Assembly: GCF_004123905.1 (NCBI RefSeq) | Contig: NZ_MZXW01000016.1 | Span: 496,001 to 560,000 of the forward strand | Reading direction: 5' to 3' | DNA: 64,000 nt | DNA from: Bradyrhizobium betae | Lineage (GTDB): Bacteria; Pseudomonadota; Alphaproteobacteria; Rhizobiales; Xanthobacteraceae | Shown here: positions 50,802-59,072 of the stretch, in pieces | Numbering within the stretch: the first letter of the stretch is position 1 | Layout: each line of letters opens with the position of its first letter | The notes under the pieces: generated by a model | Seen by the model: the letters and a program-made list of their open reading frames with translations, nothing else | Databases searched by the model: none | Told to the model about the DNA's origin: nothing | Position numbers and translations under genes: made by a program

Positions 50802-51808
50802 CGGCTGGTCACCGCATAAAGGCCGCGCGGCCGCCACATCAGAATGGCGACCATCAGCAGGATGTTGGAGACGAGGGCGAGCTTCGGCACCAGGAAGCCG
50901 CCGTAATTGGCGACCATCGCCACCAAAATCGCGCCGATGAAGCAGCCGCCGATCGAGCCGAGCCCGCCGATGATGACGACGACGAAGATCAACACGGTGA
51001 GCTCGTCGCTCATGGAGGCATGGACCTGCTCGCGATAGAGCGCCCACATCACGCCGCCGAGGCCGGCGAGCGCCGATCCCGTCATGAACACGCCGAGGAA
51101 CAGGCGGCGGATGCGATAGCCGAGCGCCTCGACCATCTCCCGGTTCTCGACGCCGGCGCGGATCAAGAGGCCGAGCTTGGTGCGGTTGAGCACGAGCTGG
51201 ATCGCGATGAAGACGGCCAGCCCGATCAGCATCGCCAGCACGCGGTACTTTGCAATTGCGACGTCGCCGAAGATAAACGAGCCGCGCAGCGATGTCGGCA
51301 GCGGCATCGGGATGATCTGCGGCCCCCACAGCGCGTACATCGTCTGCTCGGCGACGATCAGGCCGCCGGTCGTCATCAGGATCTGCTTCAGATGTTGGCC
51401 GTAGACTGGAAGGATCAGCACGCGCTCGACGACCAGGCCGAGCGCGCCCGACACGGCCATCGACAGCAGCGCGGCCGGCGCCAGCACCGCAAGGTTCACC
51501 CAGAGCGAGTCGGCCTGAACGGACGCCGCGAACGGCGCGAGTACCAGCGTCGCGACATAGGCGCCGACCGCGATGAAGGCGCCGTGGCCGAAATTGAGCA
51601 CGTCCATCAGGCCGAACACCAGCGTCAGGCCGGAGGCCATGATGAAAATCATCATGCCCATGGCGAGGCTCGCGGCGGTCAGCGTCAGCCAGGTGCTGGG
51701 CGAGCCGATCAAGGGGATCGTGACGAGCGCGAGCGCGATCGGCAGCAGGATCGGCGCGAGATCGCGCTTCGGCTTCGGCAGCGGATCGGTTGCGGCAATG
51801 TCAGTCAC
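50798..51808 (-). CDS. livH: branched-chain amino acid ABC transporter, permease LivH
   Basis: A 336-residue permease with a GTG start (51808) whose first bases overlap the livF stop (GTGA). Signatures: GLTLVFGLMDVLNFGHGAFIAVGAYVA near residue 55 and the cytoplasmic loop TKLGLLIRAGVENREMVEALGYRIRR, the EAA-type coupling loop. VIIGGLGSIGGCFIGAILVA forms the last transport span. An upstream in-frame run of about 125 non-conserved residues is within livF and is not used. Confidence 0.92.
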   Translation of the reverse strand: MTDIAATDPLPKPKRDLAPILLPIALALVTIPLIGSPSTWLTLTAASLAMGMMIFIMASGLTLVFGLMDVLNFGHGAFIAVGAYVATLVLAPFAASVQADSLWVNLAVLAPAALLSMAVSGALGLVVERVLILPVYGQHLKQILMTTGGLIVAEQTMYALWGPQIIPMPLPTSLRGSFIFGDVAIAKYRVLAMLIGLAVFIAIQLVLNRTKLGLLIRAGVENREMVEALGYRIRRLFLGVFMTGSALAGLGGVMWALYREQVHASMSDELTVLIFVVVIIGGLGSIGGCFIGAILVAMVANYGGFLVPKLALVSNILLMVAILMWRPRGLYAVTSR

Positions 51809-52527
51809 TGATGCGCCTCCAGGCTCAGGCCGAGCAGCCGCTCCTGCAGCGGCACGTCGGCAGCGAGCGCCGCCATCTCGCCGCGGTGGACGATGGTGCC
51901 GTTGTCCATGACCAGCACGTTGTCGCCGAGCTCGCGGGCGGCAAAGAAATTCTGTTCGACCAGCAGGATCGTGGCGCCCTTGCGCTTGATCTCCTTCAGG
52001 CACTCGATCAGCGCCACGATGATCGCAGGCGCCAATCCCTTGGTCGGCTCGTCGATCAGCAGCAGCTTGCGCGGCTCGATGATGGCGCGTGCGATCGACA
52101 ACATTTGCTTCTGCCCGCCCGAGAGGCTTCCCGCGCGCGACAGCCAGAACCGGCGCAGCGCCGGGAAGAAGCCAAAAATCCATTCCAGTTGCTTGTCGTC
52201 CATCGGCGCGTCGCGGGCAGCGAGGACGAGATTCTCTTTCACCGTGAGATCGGAAAACACGGCCATGCTCTCGGGCACATAGCCGACGCCGAGCCGCGCG
52301 ATGTCGGGCGTGGCGCGGCTCTCGATGCGCTCGCCGGCGAGGCTGATTTCACCGGAAGAAGCCTGCCACAGGCCCATGATGGTGCGCAGCGTCGTGGTCT
52401 TGCCGGCGCCGTTGCGGCCGAGCAGCATCGTGACCTGTCCTAGTGGGACCGCGAGGTCGATGCCCTGCAAGATGTGGTAGCGGCCGATATGGGTGTGCAC
52501 GCCGGAGAGCTTGAGGAGATCGGTCAT
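51805..52527 (-). CDS. livF: branched-chain amino acid ABC transporter, ATPase LivF
   Basis: 240 residues; Walker A GRNGAGKTTTLRTI, Q-loop-like SMAVFSDLTVKENL, signature SLSGGQKQMLSIARA, Walker B LLLIDEPTKGLAP, H-loop region with VEQNFF. Its 5' end overlaps livG by 4 bases. Pairs with LivG in the transporter. Confidence 0.93.
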   Translation of the reverse strand: MTDLLKLSGVHTHIGRYHILQGIDLAVPLGQVTMLLGRNGAGKTTTLRTIMGLWQASSGEISLAGERIESRATPDIARLGVGYVPESMAVFSDLTVKENLVLAARDAPMDDKQLEWIFGFFPALRRFWLSRAGSLSGGQKQMLSIARAIIEPRKLLLIDEPTKGLAPAIIVALIECLKEIKRKGATILLVEQNFFAARELGDNVLVMDNGTIVHRGEMAALAADVPLQERLLGLSLEAHQ

Positions 52528-53300
52528 GCGGCGCCCTCTGCAGCTTTCTTGGGTGCGACGCCGAGATAGGCTTCCTGCACGATCGGCGAGGCGATCACTT
52601 CGGCCGGCGGACCGTCCGCAACCAGCTGTCCGTTATGCAGCACGATGATGCGGTCGGCGAGCGAGCGGACCACGTCCATCTTATGCTCGACCAGCAGGAT
52701 GATCTTGCTCTTGTCCTGCTTGAGTTGCGCGATCAGGTTCAGGACAACAGGCACCTCGTCGATGCTCATGCCCGCGGTCGGCTCGTCGAACATGAAGACT
52801 TTTGGCTCCAGTGCGATCATCAGGGCGACCTCGAGCTTGCGCTGGTCGCCATGCGACAGCGCGGTCGCGGCGACGCCGCGGCGATTGCCGAGCGCGACCT
52901 GGTCGAGGATGGCATCTGCACGCGCGATCAAATTGCGGCGGACCATCCAGGGCCGCAGCATGTCGTAATGCGTGCCGCTCGCCGCCTGCACCGCGAGGCG
53001 GACATTCTCTTCGACGGTGAGGTTCGGGAAAAGGTTTGTGAGCTGGAACGCGCGCCCGAGACCCGCACGGGTCCGCAGCGGCGCGGAATGCTGGGTGATA
53101 TCGGTGCCGTCGAACAGGATGTGGCCAGCGGAGGCGCGCAGCTGGCCCGAGATCAAGTTGAAATAGGTGGTCTTGCCGGCACCGTTCGGCCCGACGATGG
53201 CGGTGAGCTCGCCCGGGCGAAAGCTGCAGGTGACGTTGTTGACCGCGACATGCCCGCCGAAACGGATGGTGAGGTCGCGGGTTTCTAACGTCAGGGCCAT
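52524..53300 (-). CDS. livG: branched-chain amino acid ABC transporter, ATPase LivG
   Basis: 258 residues; Walker A GPNGAGKTTYFNLI, FQLTNLFPNLTVEENVRL, signature-like ALSHGDQRKLEVAL (LSHGD rather than LSGGQ, common in LivG), Walker B VFMFDEPTAGM, and VEHKMDVV at the H-loop. The start lies 62 bases after the livJ stop, with the hairpin at 53327-53352 between. Confidence 0.93.
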   Translation of the reverse strand: MALTLETRDLTIRFGGHVAVNNVTCSFRPGELTAIVGPNGAGKTTYFNLISGQLRASAGHILFDGTDITQHSAPLRTRAGLGRAFQLTNLFPNLTVEENVRLAVQAASGTHYDMLRPWMVRRNLIARADAILDQVALGNRRGVAATALSHGDQRKLEVALMIALEPKVFMFDEPTAGMSIDEVPVVLNLIAQLKQDKSKIILLVEHKMDVVRSLADRIIVLHNGQLVADGPPAEVIASPIVQEAYLGVAPKKAAEGAA

Positions 53301-53326
53301 CAGGACAACTCTGGAAGATGGGGGAT

Positions 53327-53352
53327 CCTCTCCCCGCCAATGCGGGGAGAGG
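53327..53352 (-). terminator. hairpin between livJ and livG
   Basis: CCTCTCCCCGC (53327-53337), CAAT, GCGGGGAGAGG (53342-53352): a perfect 11-bp stem with a 4-base loop. No T-run follows on the minus strand. It is more likely an RNA-processing or attenuation hairpin that raises binding-protein mRNA over the downstream genes than a full terminator. The same sequence type recurs as dispersed repeats. Confidence 0.55.
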
Positions 53353-53362
53353 AGATTTGATA

Positions 53363-54547
53363 TCAGCGCTTGTTCTTGACCGGAACGTCCATGTCCTCGA
53401 TCTTCAGCTCGCGCACCGGCTCGAGCACGGCCCAGGCGACGTTCGGATCGACCTTGACCTTGAAGTGATACATGCTCTGCAGCGCCTGATGGTCCTCTTT
53501 CCGGAACACCATCTTTCCCTTCGGCGTGTCGAACTCCAGGCCTTCCATCGCCGTGATCAGCTTCTCGGTGTCGGTCGACTTCGCCTTGGTGACGGCGGCG
53601 ACGACGGACATCGCAGCCGCAAAGCCGCCCGCGGTGAAGAAGTCCGGCGGCGCCTTGAAGCGCTTCTGGTGCTCGGCGACGAACCAGTCATTCACCGGGT
53701 TCTTCGGGATGTCGTAGTAGTAATAGGTCGCGCCTTCCATGCCCGGCAGGCCCTTATAGGCGGCGAGCGCCGGCAAGATGTTGCCGCCGGTGGAGAGCTC
53801 GATGCCGTAGCGCTTCGGGTCCATGTCCTGGAGTTTCGCCAGCGGATTGCCGGCGCCGGCCCAGATCACCCAGATGATCTTGCGGCCCGGCTTGTCCTTC
53901 AGCGCATCGAACAGGCGCTGGCCGACCGCGGTGAAGTCGGTGGTCGAGGTCGGGGCGTATTCTTCCGCGGCAAGCGTCGCGCCGGTCTTGGCCAGCGCTT
54001 CCTTGAAGGCGGCGACGCCGTCACGGCCGAAAGCGTAGTCCTGCGCCAGCGTCGCAACGGTGACGCCCTGCTTGCCGATCGCGACCGCGTTCGAGATCGC
54101 GTCCTGCGACGAATTGCGCCCGGTGCGGAAGATGTAGCGATTCCACTTCTCGCCGGTAATCTGGTCCGCGACCGCGGGCTCGACGATCAAAATCTTCTTG
54201 TTCTCCTCGGCGACGGGGAGAATGGCGAGCGCTGCGGCCGACGACGTCGTGCCGATCGCGATGTCCGCCTTGTCGTCCTGATAGGCTTCCGCGAGTGCGG
54301 CCTTGGACAGGTCGGGCTTGCCCTGGTCGTCCTTGGTAATGACGACGATCTTGCGGCCGTCGAGCGTCATGGTGCCCTTGGTGGCGTATTCGAAGCCCAT
54401 TTGCAGGCCGGTCTCGGTCTGCTTGGCGTAAGCCTCGAGCGGGCCGGTCTTGCCGTAGATCAGCGCGACCTTGAGATCGTCGGCGCGCGCGGAAGTGACC
54501 GCGGCGAGGGCGAGAATGGTTGTTGTTATGATGAATGGTCGACGCAC
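53363..54547 (-). CDS. livJ: branched-chain amino acid ABC transporter, substrate-binding protein
   Basis: A 394-residue periplasmic binding protein. The GTG start (54547) is preceded by AGGAGGGACC, and opens a signal peptide (FIITTTILALAAVTSARA). KVALIYGKTGPLEAYAKQTETGLQMGFEYA is the first lobe; VVITKDDQGKPDLSKAALAEAY and IAIGTTSSAAALAILPVAEENK are typical of the ABC peripla_BP_5 family. The ligand is probably a branched-chain or related amino acid, but such proteins vary (aromatic acids, amides). First gene of the operon. Confidence 0.92.
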   Translation of the reverse strand: MRRPFIITTTILALAAVTSARADDLKVALIYGKTGPLEAYAKQTETGLQMGFEYATKGTMTLDGRKIVVITKDDQGKPDLSKAALAEAYQDDKADIAIGTTSSAAALAILPVAEENKKILIVEPAVADQITGEKWNRYIFRTGRNSSQDAISNAVAIGKQGVTVATLAQDYAFGRDGVAAFKEALAKTGATLAAEEYAPTSTTDFTAVGQRLFDALKDKPGRKIIWVIWAGAGNPLAKLQDMDPKRYGIELSTGGNILPALAAYKGLPGMEGATYYYYDIPKNPVNDWFVAEHQKRFKAPPDFFTAGGFAAAMSVVAAVTKAKSTDTEKLITAMEGLEFDTPKGKMVFRKEDHQALQSMYHFKVKVDPNVAWAVLEPVRELKIEDMDVPVKNKR

Positions 54548-54741
54548 GATGGTCCCTCCTGATTCAACGTTTCTCTTCAATAGCGATTTGCATAATGGTG
54601 CGAACATTGCAATTACACCTTACGGCGGCCTTGCGCGGGAGCGCGTGTGACGCTGTGTTGACGCGTGCGTGGCGGCTTGCCCCTGCCGAAGAAATCGGCA
54701 GCGCCGGACCTGCCGGCGCGCTGACGTGGAAGGCGGAGCGG

Positions 54742-56487
54742 CTACCGCCGATACCCGCTCGCCCGCGAATAACCCTGGCGGTTCTGCTGCATCGGGCGGC
54801 TCGCGACGCTGCCGCGGGACTCGCTGGAGGCGGGGGTTGCGAGCTTCAGCTCCTCCAGGAAGATCGGCCGGGCGAAATAATAGCCCTGTGCGTAGCGGAT
54901 CTTGGTCGCGGCCTGGAGATAGGCGAGCTCTTCGTAGGATTCGATGCCTTCCGCGATCACGGTCATGCCGAGCGCTTCGCTCAAGGATTCGATCGCGCGC
55001 AAAATGCCCTGGCTGCGCGGGCGCTTATGGATGTCGGTGATGAAGGAGCGGTCGATCTTGATCTCGTCGGCGGTGATGTCGGCGAGCGCCGACAGCGAGG
55101 AATAGCCGGTGCCGAAATCGTCGATCGAGATGCCGACGCCGAGCTTGCGGAACATCGGCAGGATTTCCGACTGAAAATGGCTCTTGGCGACGACGGCGTC
55201 TTCCGTCACCTCGATCATGAAGCGCTGCGGAAAGCCGGTGTCATCCAGCGCCTGCGCGAAGCTGCGCATGAACTCGGGCTTGCCGGCCTGCTTGGCGGCG
55301 ACATTGATGCTGATGGTCGCTTCCGCGCCAAAGGTCTCGTTGATCAGGTCGATCGACTTGACGATCTCGGCGAGCACGAGATGGGTCAATTCGTCGATCA
55401 GTCCGAGCTCGCCGGCGAGCTTGATGAACGAGCCCGGCGCCTGGATCACGCCTTCGTCGTCGCGCAAGCGGACCAGGGCCTCGATGCCCTTCACGGCCTG
55501 GGTGCGGATGTCGACCTTGGACTGGAAGGCGCAGCAGAAGCGCTTCTCGAGAATGGCGAGCCGCAGCGACTGCTCGATCTTGGTCCGCGCCAGCGCCTCG
55601 CGCTCCATGCTGGAATCGAAGAACGCCGCCATGCCTTTGCCGTCGTTCTTGATGCGATACATCGCGATGTCGGCGTTCTGACGCAACGTCTCGAAGCTGC
55701 GTCCGTGATCGGGATAGAGGCTGATGCCCACGGAGGTGGAGGCGAACAGCTCCGAATTGTCGATGAAGAACGGCGCGGTCAGCCGCTCCAGCGTCGATTG
55801 GATGAATTCGGCGACTTCCTCCTGGCTCTGGATCGGAGACAGCAACAGCAGGAATTCGTCGCCGGAGATGCGCGACAGCATGTCGGAGTCGCGCAAATCG
55901 CGCCCGAGTCGCTTCGACAGTTCGACCAGCAGCGCGTCGCCGACGGCGTGGCCGTAATAGTCGTTGATGTGCTTGAAATTGTCGACGTCGAGAAAGGCGA
56001 GCGCGAAACGATCGCCGGCGCGATCACGCCCGAGCAGGGTGTTGGCACGGTGCTCGATCACGCGCCGCGAGGGCAACCCGGTCAACTCGTCGAAATATGC
56101 CGAGCGAAACAGCTGGTCCTCGAAATTCTTCTGCTCGGTGATGTCGGAGGAGGCCGAGATCAGCAGCTCGCGTCCGGCGAGGCTGATAGGGCGATGGGTC
56201 GTCAGCAGCACCTGCCGCGCCGTGCCGTCGTGGAGGGCTTCCTCGGAGGTGACCGGCTGACCGGACCGCAATGCCTGCTGGCAGGCTTCGCGGCGCGGCG
56301 CGAGATCGGGCGAGGGACGGCTGCCGTCCATGCCGAGCTGGGACGCCGCGACATCGTTAACCAGCAGAAGCTCGCCTTGGGCGTCCTGCACGGTCAGGCC
56401 GGCAGGCAGCATTCTAACGATTTCCTTGAGAAATCCGAGTTCGGCTTCGCTCGCGCCGGAATATCTGTTGTCGTTCATAGAAGTCAT
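54742..56487 (-). CDS. PAS-GGDEF-EAL protein
   Basis: About 581 residues from ATG 56487 (56478 also possible). PAS (about 15-120: EIVRMLPAGLTVQDAQGELLLVNDVA), GGDEF (about 130-290) with the site RISGDEFLLL, in which the first Gly is Ser, still a workable variant, and EAL with EALVRL, IDDFGTGYSS and KIDRSFITDI. It has no membrane span. The combination may make or break cyclic-di-GMP. It stands alone between livJ and the histidine kinase, on the same strand. Confidence 0.9.
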   Translation of the reverse strand: MTSMNDNRYSGASEAELGFLKEIVRMLPAGLTVQDAQGELLLVNDVAASQLGMDGSRPSPDLAPRREACQQALRSGQPVTSEEALHDGTARQVLLTTHRPISLAGRELLISASSDITEQKNFEDQLFRSAYFDELTGLPSRRVIEHRANTLLGRDRAGDRFALAFLDVDNFKHINDYYGHAVGDALLVELSKRLGRDLRDSDMLSRISGDEFLLLLSPIQSQEEVAEFIQSTLERLTAPFFIDNSELFASTSVGISLYPDHGRSFETLRQNADIAMYRIKNDGKGMAAFFDSSMEREALARTKIEQSLRLAILEKRFCCAFQSKVDIRTQAVKGIEALVRLRDDEGVIQAPGSFIKLAGELGLIDELTHLVLAEIVKSIDLINETFGAEATISINVAAKQAGKPEFMRSFAQALDDTGFPQRFMIEVTEDAVVAKSHFQSEILPMFRKLGVGISIDDFGTGYSSLSALADITADEIKIDRSFITDIHKRPRSQGILRAIESLSEALGMTVIAEGIESYEELAYLQAATKIRYAQGYYFARPIFLEELKLATPASSESRGSVASRPMQQNRQGYSRASGYRR

Positions 56488-56722
56488 GAATCTTGTTGTT
56501 TCAGCGCGCCTTTGCAATGGACGCAATCTCGCGCGGTTCCCTCTTAGGTTTGGTTAAGGGGTACGGAGAAATACGGGGGTGTCTTGCGGCGATGCGACGC
56601 GCGCAGACGATCGTCATTAACAGAGCGTCAACGACACCTGCGAAAGCGCGAGCGGGGCGCGGGGATCGCTTTCGCTTGTTTCGAGTCTAGCGCCTTGGGT
56701 TGAATCGATTGGCCGCGATGCC

Positions 56723-56845
56723 GGTGCGCTCCCTCTCCCGCTTGCGGGAGAGGGCTGGGGCGAGGGCTCTCTCCCCTTGGGCCTTCTCGATTGCGGAGGT
56801 ACCCTCTCCCCAACCCTCCCCCGCAAGCGGGGGAGGGAGCACACC
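56723..56845. repeat. palindromic intergenic repeat, 123 bp
   Basis: The ends GGTGCGCTCCCTC and GAGGGAGCACACC are inverted with one mismatch; inside, CCCTCTCCCGCTTGCGGGAG and CCTCCCCCGCAAGCGGGGG are two hairpins. The element lies between genes and folds as a cruciform. It is of the type of interspersed repeats common in Bradyrhizobium chromosomes. Confidence 0.7.
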
Positions 56846-56854
56846 TCCCGTGGT

Positions 56855-57820
56855 CTAACCACTTTTCGGGATACGGCATTGCATGATGCAATGCAGGCCG
56901 GTCGCCAGATACGAGACCTCGGTCTTGCCGTCGAAGGCGGAGAGCGCTGACTTCAGCAGCTTGGTGCCGAAGCCGGGCGCCGACACCTTGCCGATGCTCG
57001 GGCCCTCGGTCTCGTCCCAGGTGACGGTCAGGCGGTCGCCGCTGACGGTCCATGACACCTGCAACAATCCGCGCGGCGCGGAGAACGCACCATATTTGCC
57101 GGCGTTGGTGGCGAGTTCGTGAAACATCAGTGACAGCGTCACCGCGAGCTTCGGCGGCAGGAACAGCCGGTCACCGTTGAGGGTGAAGCGGACATGGCCG
57201 TAAGGCCCGAGCTCCGAGATCAGGAGGTCGCGAATGTCGCAGCCGGCCTTGTCGATCCGCGAGATCAGATCGTCGGTCGTGGCAAGCGAGCGCAGCCGCG
57301 GATCGATCCGGGCCCAGATCTGCGGCTGGTCGTGCAGCACCTGATGAATCACGGCGTGCACCGTCGACAACTTGTTCTTCAGCCGGTGCTGGAGCTCGTC
57401 GACCAGCAGCTTGCGATAGTCTTCTTCCTCGATCAGGCGTTTGGAGATCCGACGCTGCTCGACCAGCAGTGTGCGATAATGCTCGACGCCCCAGATGGTG
57501 AGCGCGCAGACCGCCCAGTACAGCGCCAGCAGGGCAAAGCGTGCGTTGTCGGCAAGAGCATCGCTGAAATTCAGGACGACGCCGAGCACGCCGCCGGCGA
57601 TCGCGGTGACGATGCCGATCCGGAAGCCTCCGAAAGCGGCGGCAAAGAACACGGCCGGAAAATAGGGGGTGAAGTAGACGTCCGGCCGCACATGCGCGAG
57701 CCCCCAGCGCGCCAGCGTCGCAACCAGCACGCAGGCGACCGCAAAGGCAATGCTCAGGCCGAGCGACGGTGGTGCCACGCCCTGCCAGCCCTTGCGGAAG
57801 TCGTCGATCAGCTTCTCCAT
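56855..57820 (-). CDS. membrane sensor histidine kinase (HWE/HisKA_2 type)
   Basis: A 321-residue kinase: membrane spans at about 19-37 (GLSIAFAVACVLVATLA), 50-66 and 70-110 (VFFAAAFGGFRIGIVTAIAGG, ALLALYWAVCALTIWGV), a short coil, then the phosphoacceptor helix YRKLLVDELQHRLKNKLSTVHAVIHQ with His and the N-box MFHELATNAGKYGAFS and G-box GFGTKLLKSAL. Such kinases often lack a dedicated partner nearby. No response regulator lies beside it. The input domain resembles the DUF4118 membrane sensor. Confidence 0.88.
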   Translation of the reverse strand: MEKLIDDFRKGWQGVAPPSLGLSIAFAVACVLVATLARWGLAHVRPDVYFTPYFPAVFFAAAFGGFRIGIVTAIAGGVLGVVLNFSDALADNARFALLALYWAVCALTIWGVEHYRTLLVEQRRISKRLIEEEDYRKLLVDELQHRLKNKLSTVHAVIHQVLHDQPQIWARIDPRLRSLATTDDLISRIDKAGCDIRDLLISELGPYGHVRFTLNGDRLFLPPKLAVTLSLMFHELATNAGKYGAFSAPRGLLQVSWTVSGDRLTVTWDETEGPSIGKVSAPGFGTKLLKSALSAFDGKTEVSYLATGLHCIMQCRIPKSG

Positions 57821-57999
57821 GCGCGGCCCGGTCGCGATGTGCCTTCGCGGTGAATGTTACGCATGTCAGCAGCGCAAGCAAAGCTTGCCTTGGCGGGGGC
57901 TGGCAGGAATAGTGGCTGCTGCGGCGTCGATCGCCGCGGCACCGTTATCGATCGGTGTCCGCCATTTGGCATCAAATCATTCAAAAACAGGGACATTCC

Positions 58000-58839
58000 A
58001 TGGGCAGGCTGGACGGCAAGGTGGCGGTGATCACGGGTGCGACGAGCGGCATCGGATTGCGGACAGCGGAAGTCTTCGTTGCCGAAGGTGCCAAAATTGT
58101 GATCGCAGGGCGGCGCATACCGGAAGGCGAGGCGCTGGCATCGCGGCTCGGGGCGACTTGCGTCTTCCGCCAGACCGATGTGACGGTCGAAGTGCAGATG
58201 CAGGCGCTGATCGCGCTCGCGGTGGAAAAATTCGGCCGCATCGACTGCCTGTTCAACAATGCCGGCGGCCCGGCGCAGACCGGCGGCATCGAAGCCCTCG
58301 AGGTCGAGCGCTTCGACGCGGCGATGGCGACCCTGGTGCGCAGCGTCATGCTCGGCATGAAGCATGCCGCACCCCATATGAAGAAGCAGGGGGCCGGCAG
58401 CATCATCAATAACGGCAGCATCGCCGGCCGTCTCGCCGGCTTCTCGTCGTCCGTGGTCTACGGCGCGGCCAAGGCGGCGGTGATCCATCTCACCAAATGC
58501 GTGGCGATGGAGCTTGGCGAATCCAACGTGCGCGTCAACTCGATCTCACCCGGCGCAATTGCGACCGGCATTTTCGGCAAGGCATTGGGGCTGTCGACGG
58601 AAGCCGCCGAGAAGACGCCGGCGGTGATGCGGGATGTCTACAAGACCGCGCAACCGATCCCGCGCGCCGGCATCCCCGACGACATTGCGCATGCCGCGGT
58701 GTTCCTGGCGAGCGACGAGTCGAGCTTCATCAACGGCCACGACCTCGTCATCGACGGCGCCATCACCGGCGGCCGCAACTGGAGTCAGCAGCAGCAGGGG
58801 TTGGCGGCCTTGCGCAATGCGTTCGAGCAGGGGGCGTAG
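58000..58839 (+). CDS. SDR-family oxidoreductase
   Basis: A 279-residue short-chain dehydrogenase: the NAD(P) site GATSGIGLRTAEVF near residue 14, the NNAGGP motif, a catalytic Ser in NNGSIAGR, and Y154-x3-K158 (YGAAK). SISPGAIATGIF and the end DLVIDGAITGGRN are typical of classical SDRs. Substrate unknown. ATG 58000 is preferred over a GTG at 57955. It is divergent from the kinase. Confidence 0.9.
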   Translation: MGRLDGKVAVITGATSGIGLRTAEVFVAEGAKIVIAGRRIPEGEALASRLGATCVFRQTDVTVEVQMQALIALAVEKFGRIDCLFNNAGGPAQTGGIEALEVERFDAAMATLVRSVMLGMKHAAPHMKKQGAGSIINNGSIAGRLAGFSSSVVYGAAKAAVIHLTKCVAMELGESNVRVNSISPGAIATGIFGKALGLSTEAAEKTPAVMRDVYKTAQPIPRAGIPDDIAHAAVFLASDESSFINGHDLVIDGAITGGRNWSQQQQGLAALRNAFEQGA

Positions 58840-58855
58840 CGGCGAGGCGAGGTGC

Positions 58856-58903
58856 CGTAGGGTGGGCAAAGGCGCGCCCTTCGCGCGCCGTGCCCACCCT
58901 ACG
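58856..58903. repeat. palindromic intergenic repeat, 48 bp
   Basis: CGTAGGGTGGGCA (58856-58868) and TGCCCACCCTACG (58891-58903) form a perfect 13-bp inverted repeat around an inner GGCGCGCCC palindrome. A widespread Bradyrhizobium-type element; may also end the SDR transcript. Confidence 0.65.
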
Positions 58904-58926
58904 AGACCTGCGATCGCGGGAAGGCT

Positions 58927-59062
58927 CGTGCCCCGGACGCGGTGCGGCGCGAAGTGCCGCTCCGCAGAGCCGGGGCCCATCTCTCCGAGCTGAACGTGCT
59001 TCAAGATTCTGGGTCCCGGCTCTGCGCAGCAACGCTACGCGTTGCAGCGCGTCCGGGACACG
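58927..59062. repeat. palindromic intergenic repeat, about 136 bp
   Basis: CCCGGACGCG at 58932-58941 matches CGCGTCCGGG at 59048-59057 inverted, and inside, GCAGAGCCGGGGCCCA and TGGGTCCCGGCTCTGC pair with one mismatch. It lies between the SDR and the P450. Same class as the other dispersed elements. Confidence 0.65.
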
Positions 59063-59072
59063 GGAGCGGTGG

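Noticed and set aside
54535..56547. 670-codon open frame on the plus strand
   Set aside because: Exactly opposite the PAS-GGDEF-EAL gene and with shadow composition; no domain is visible.
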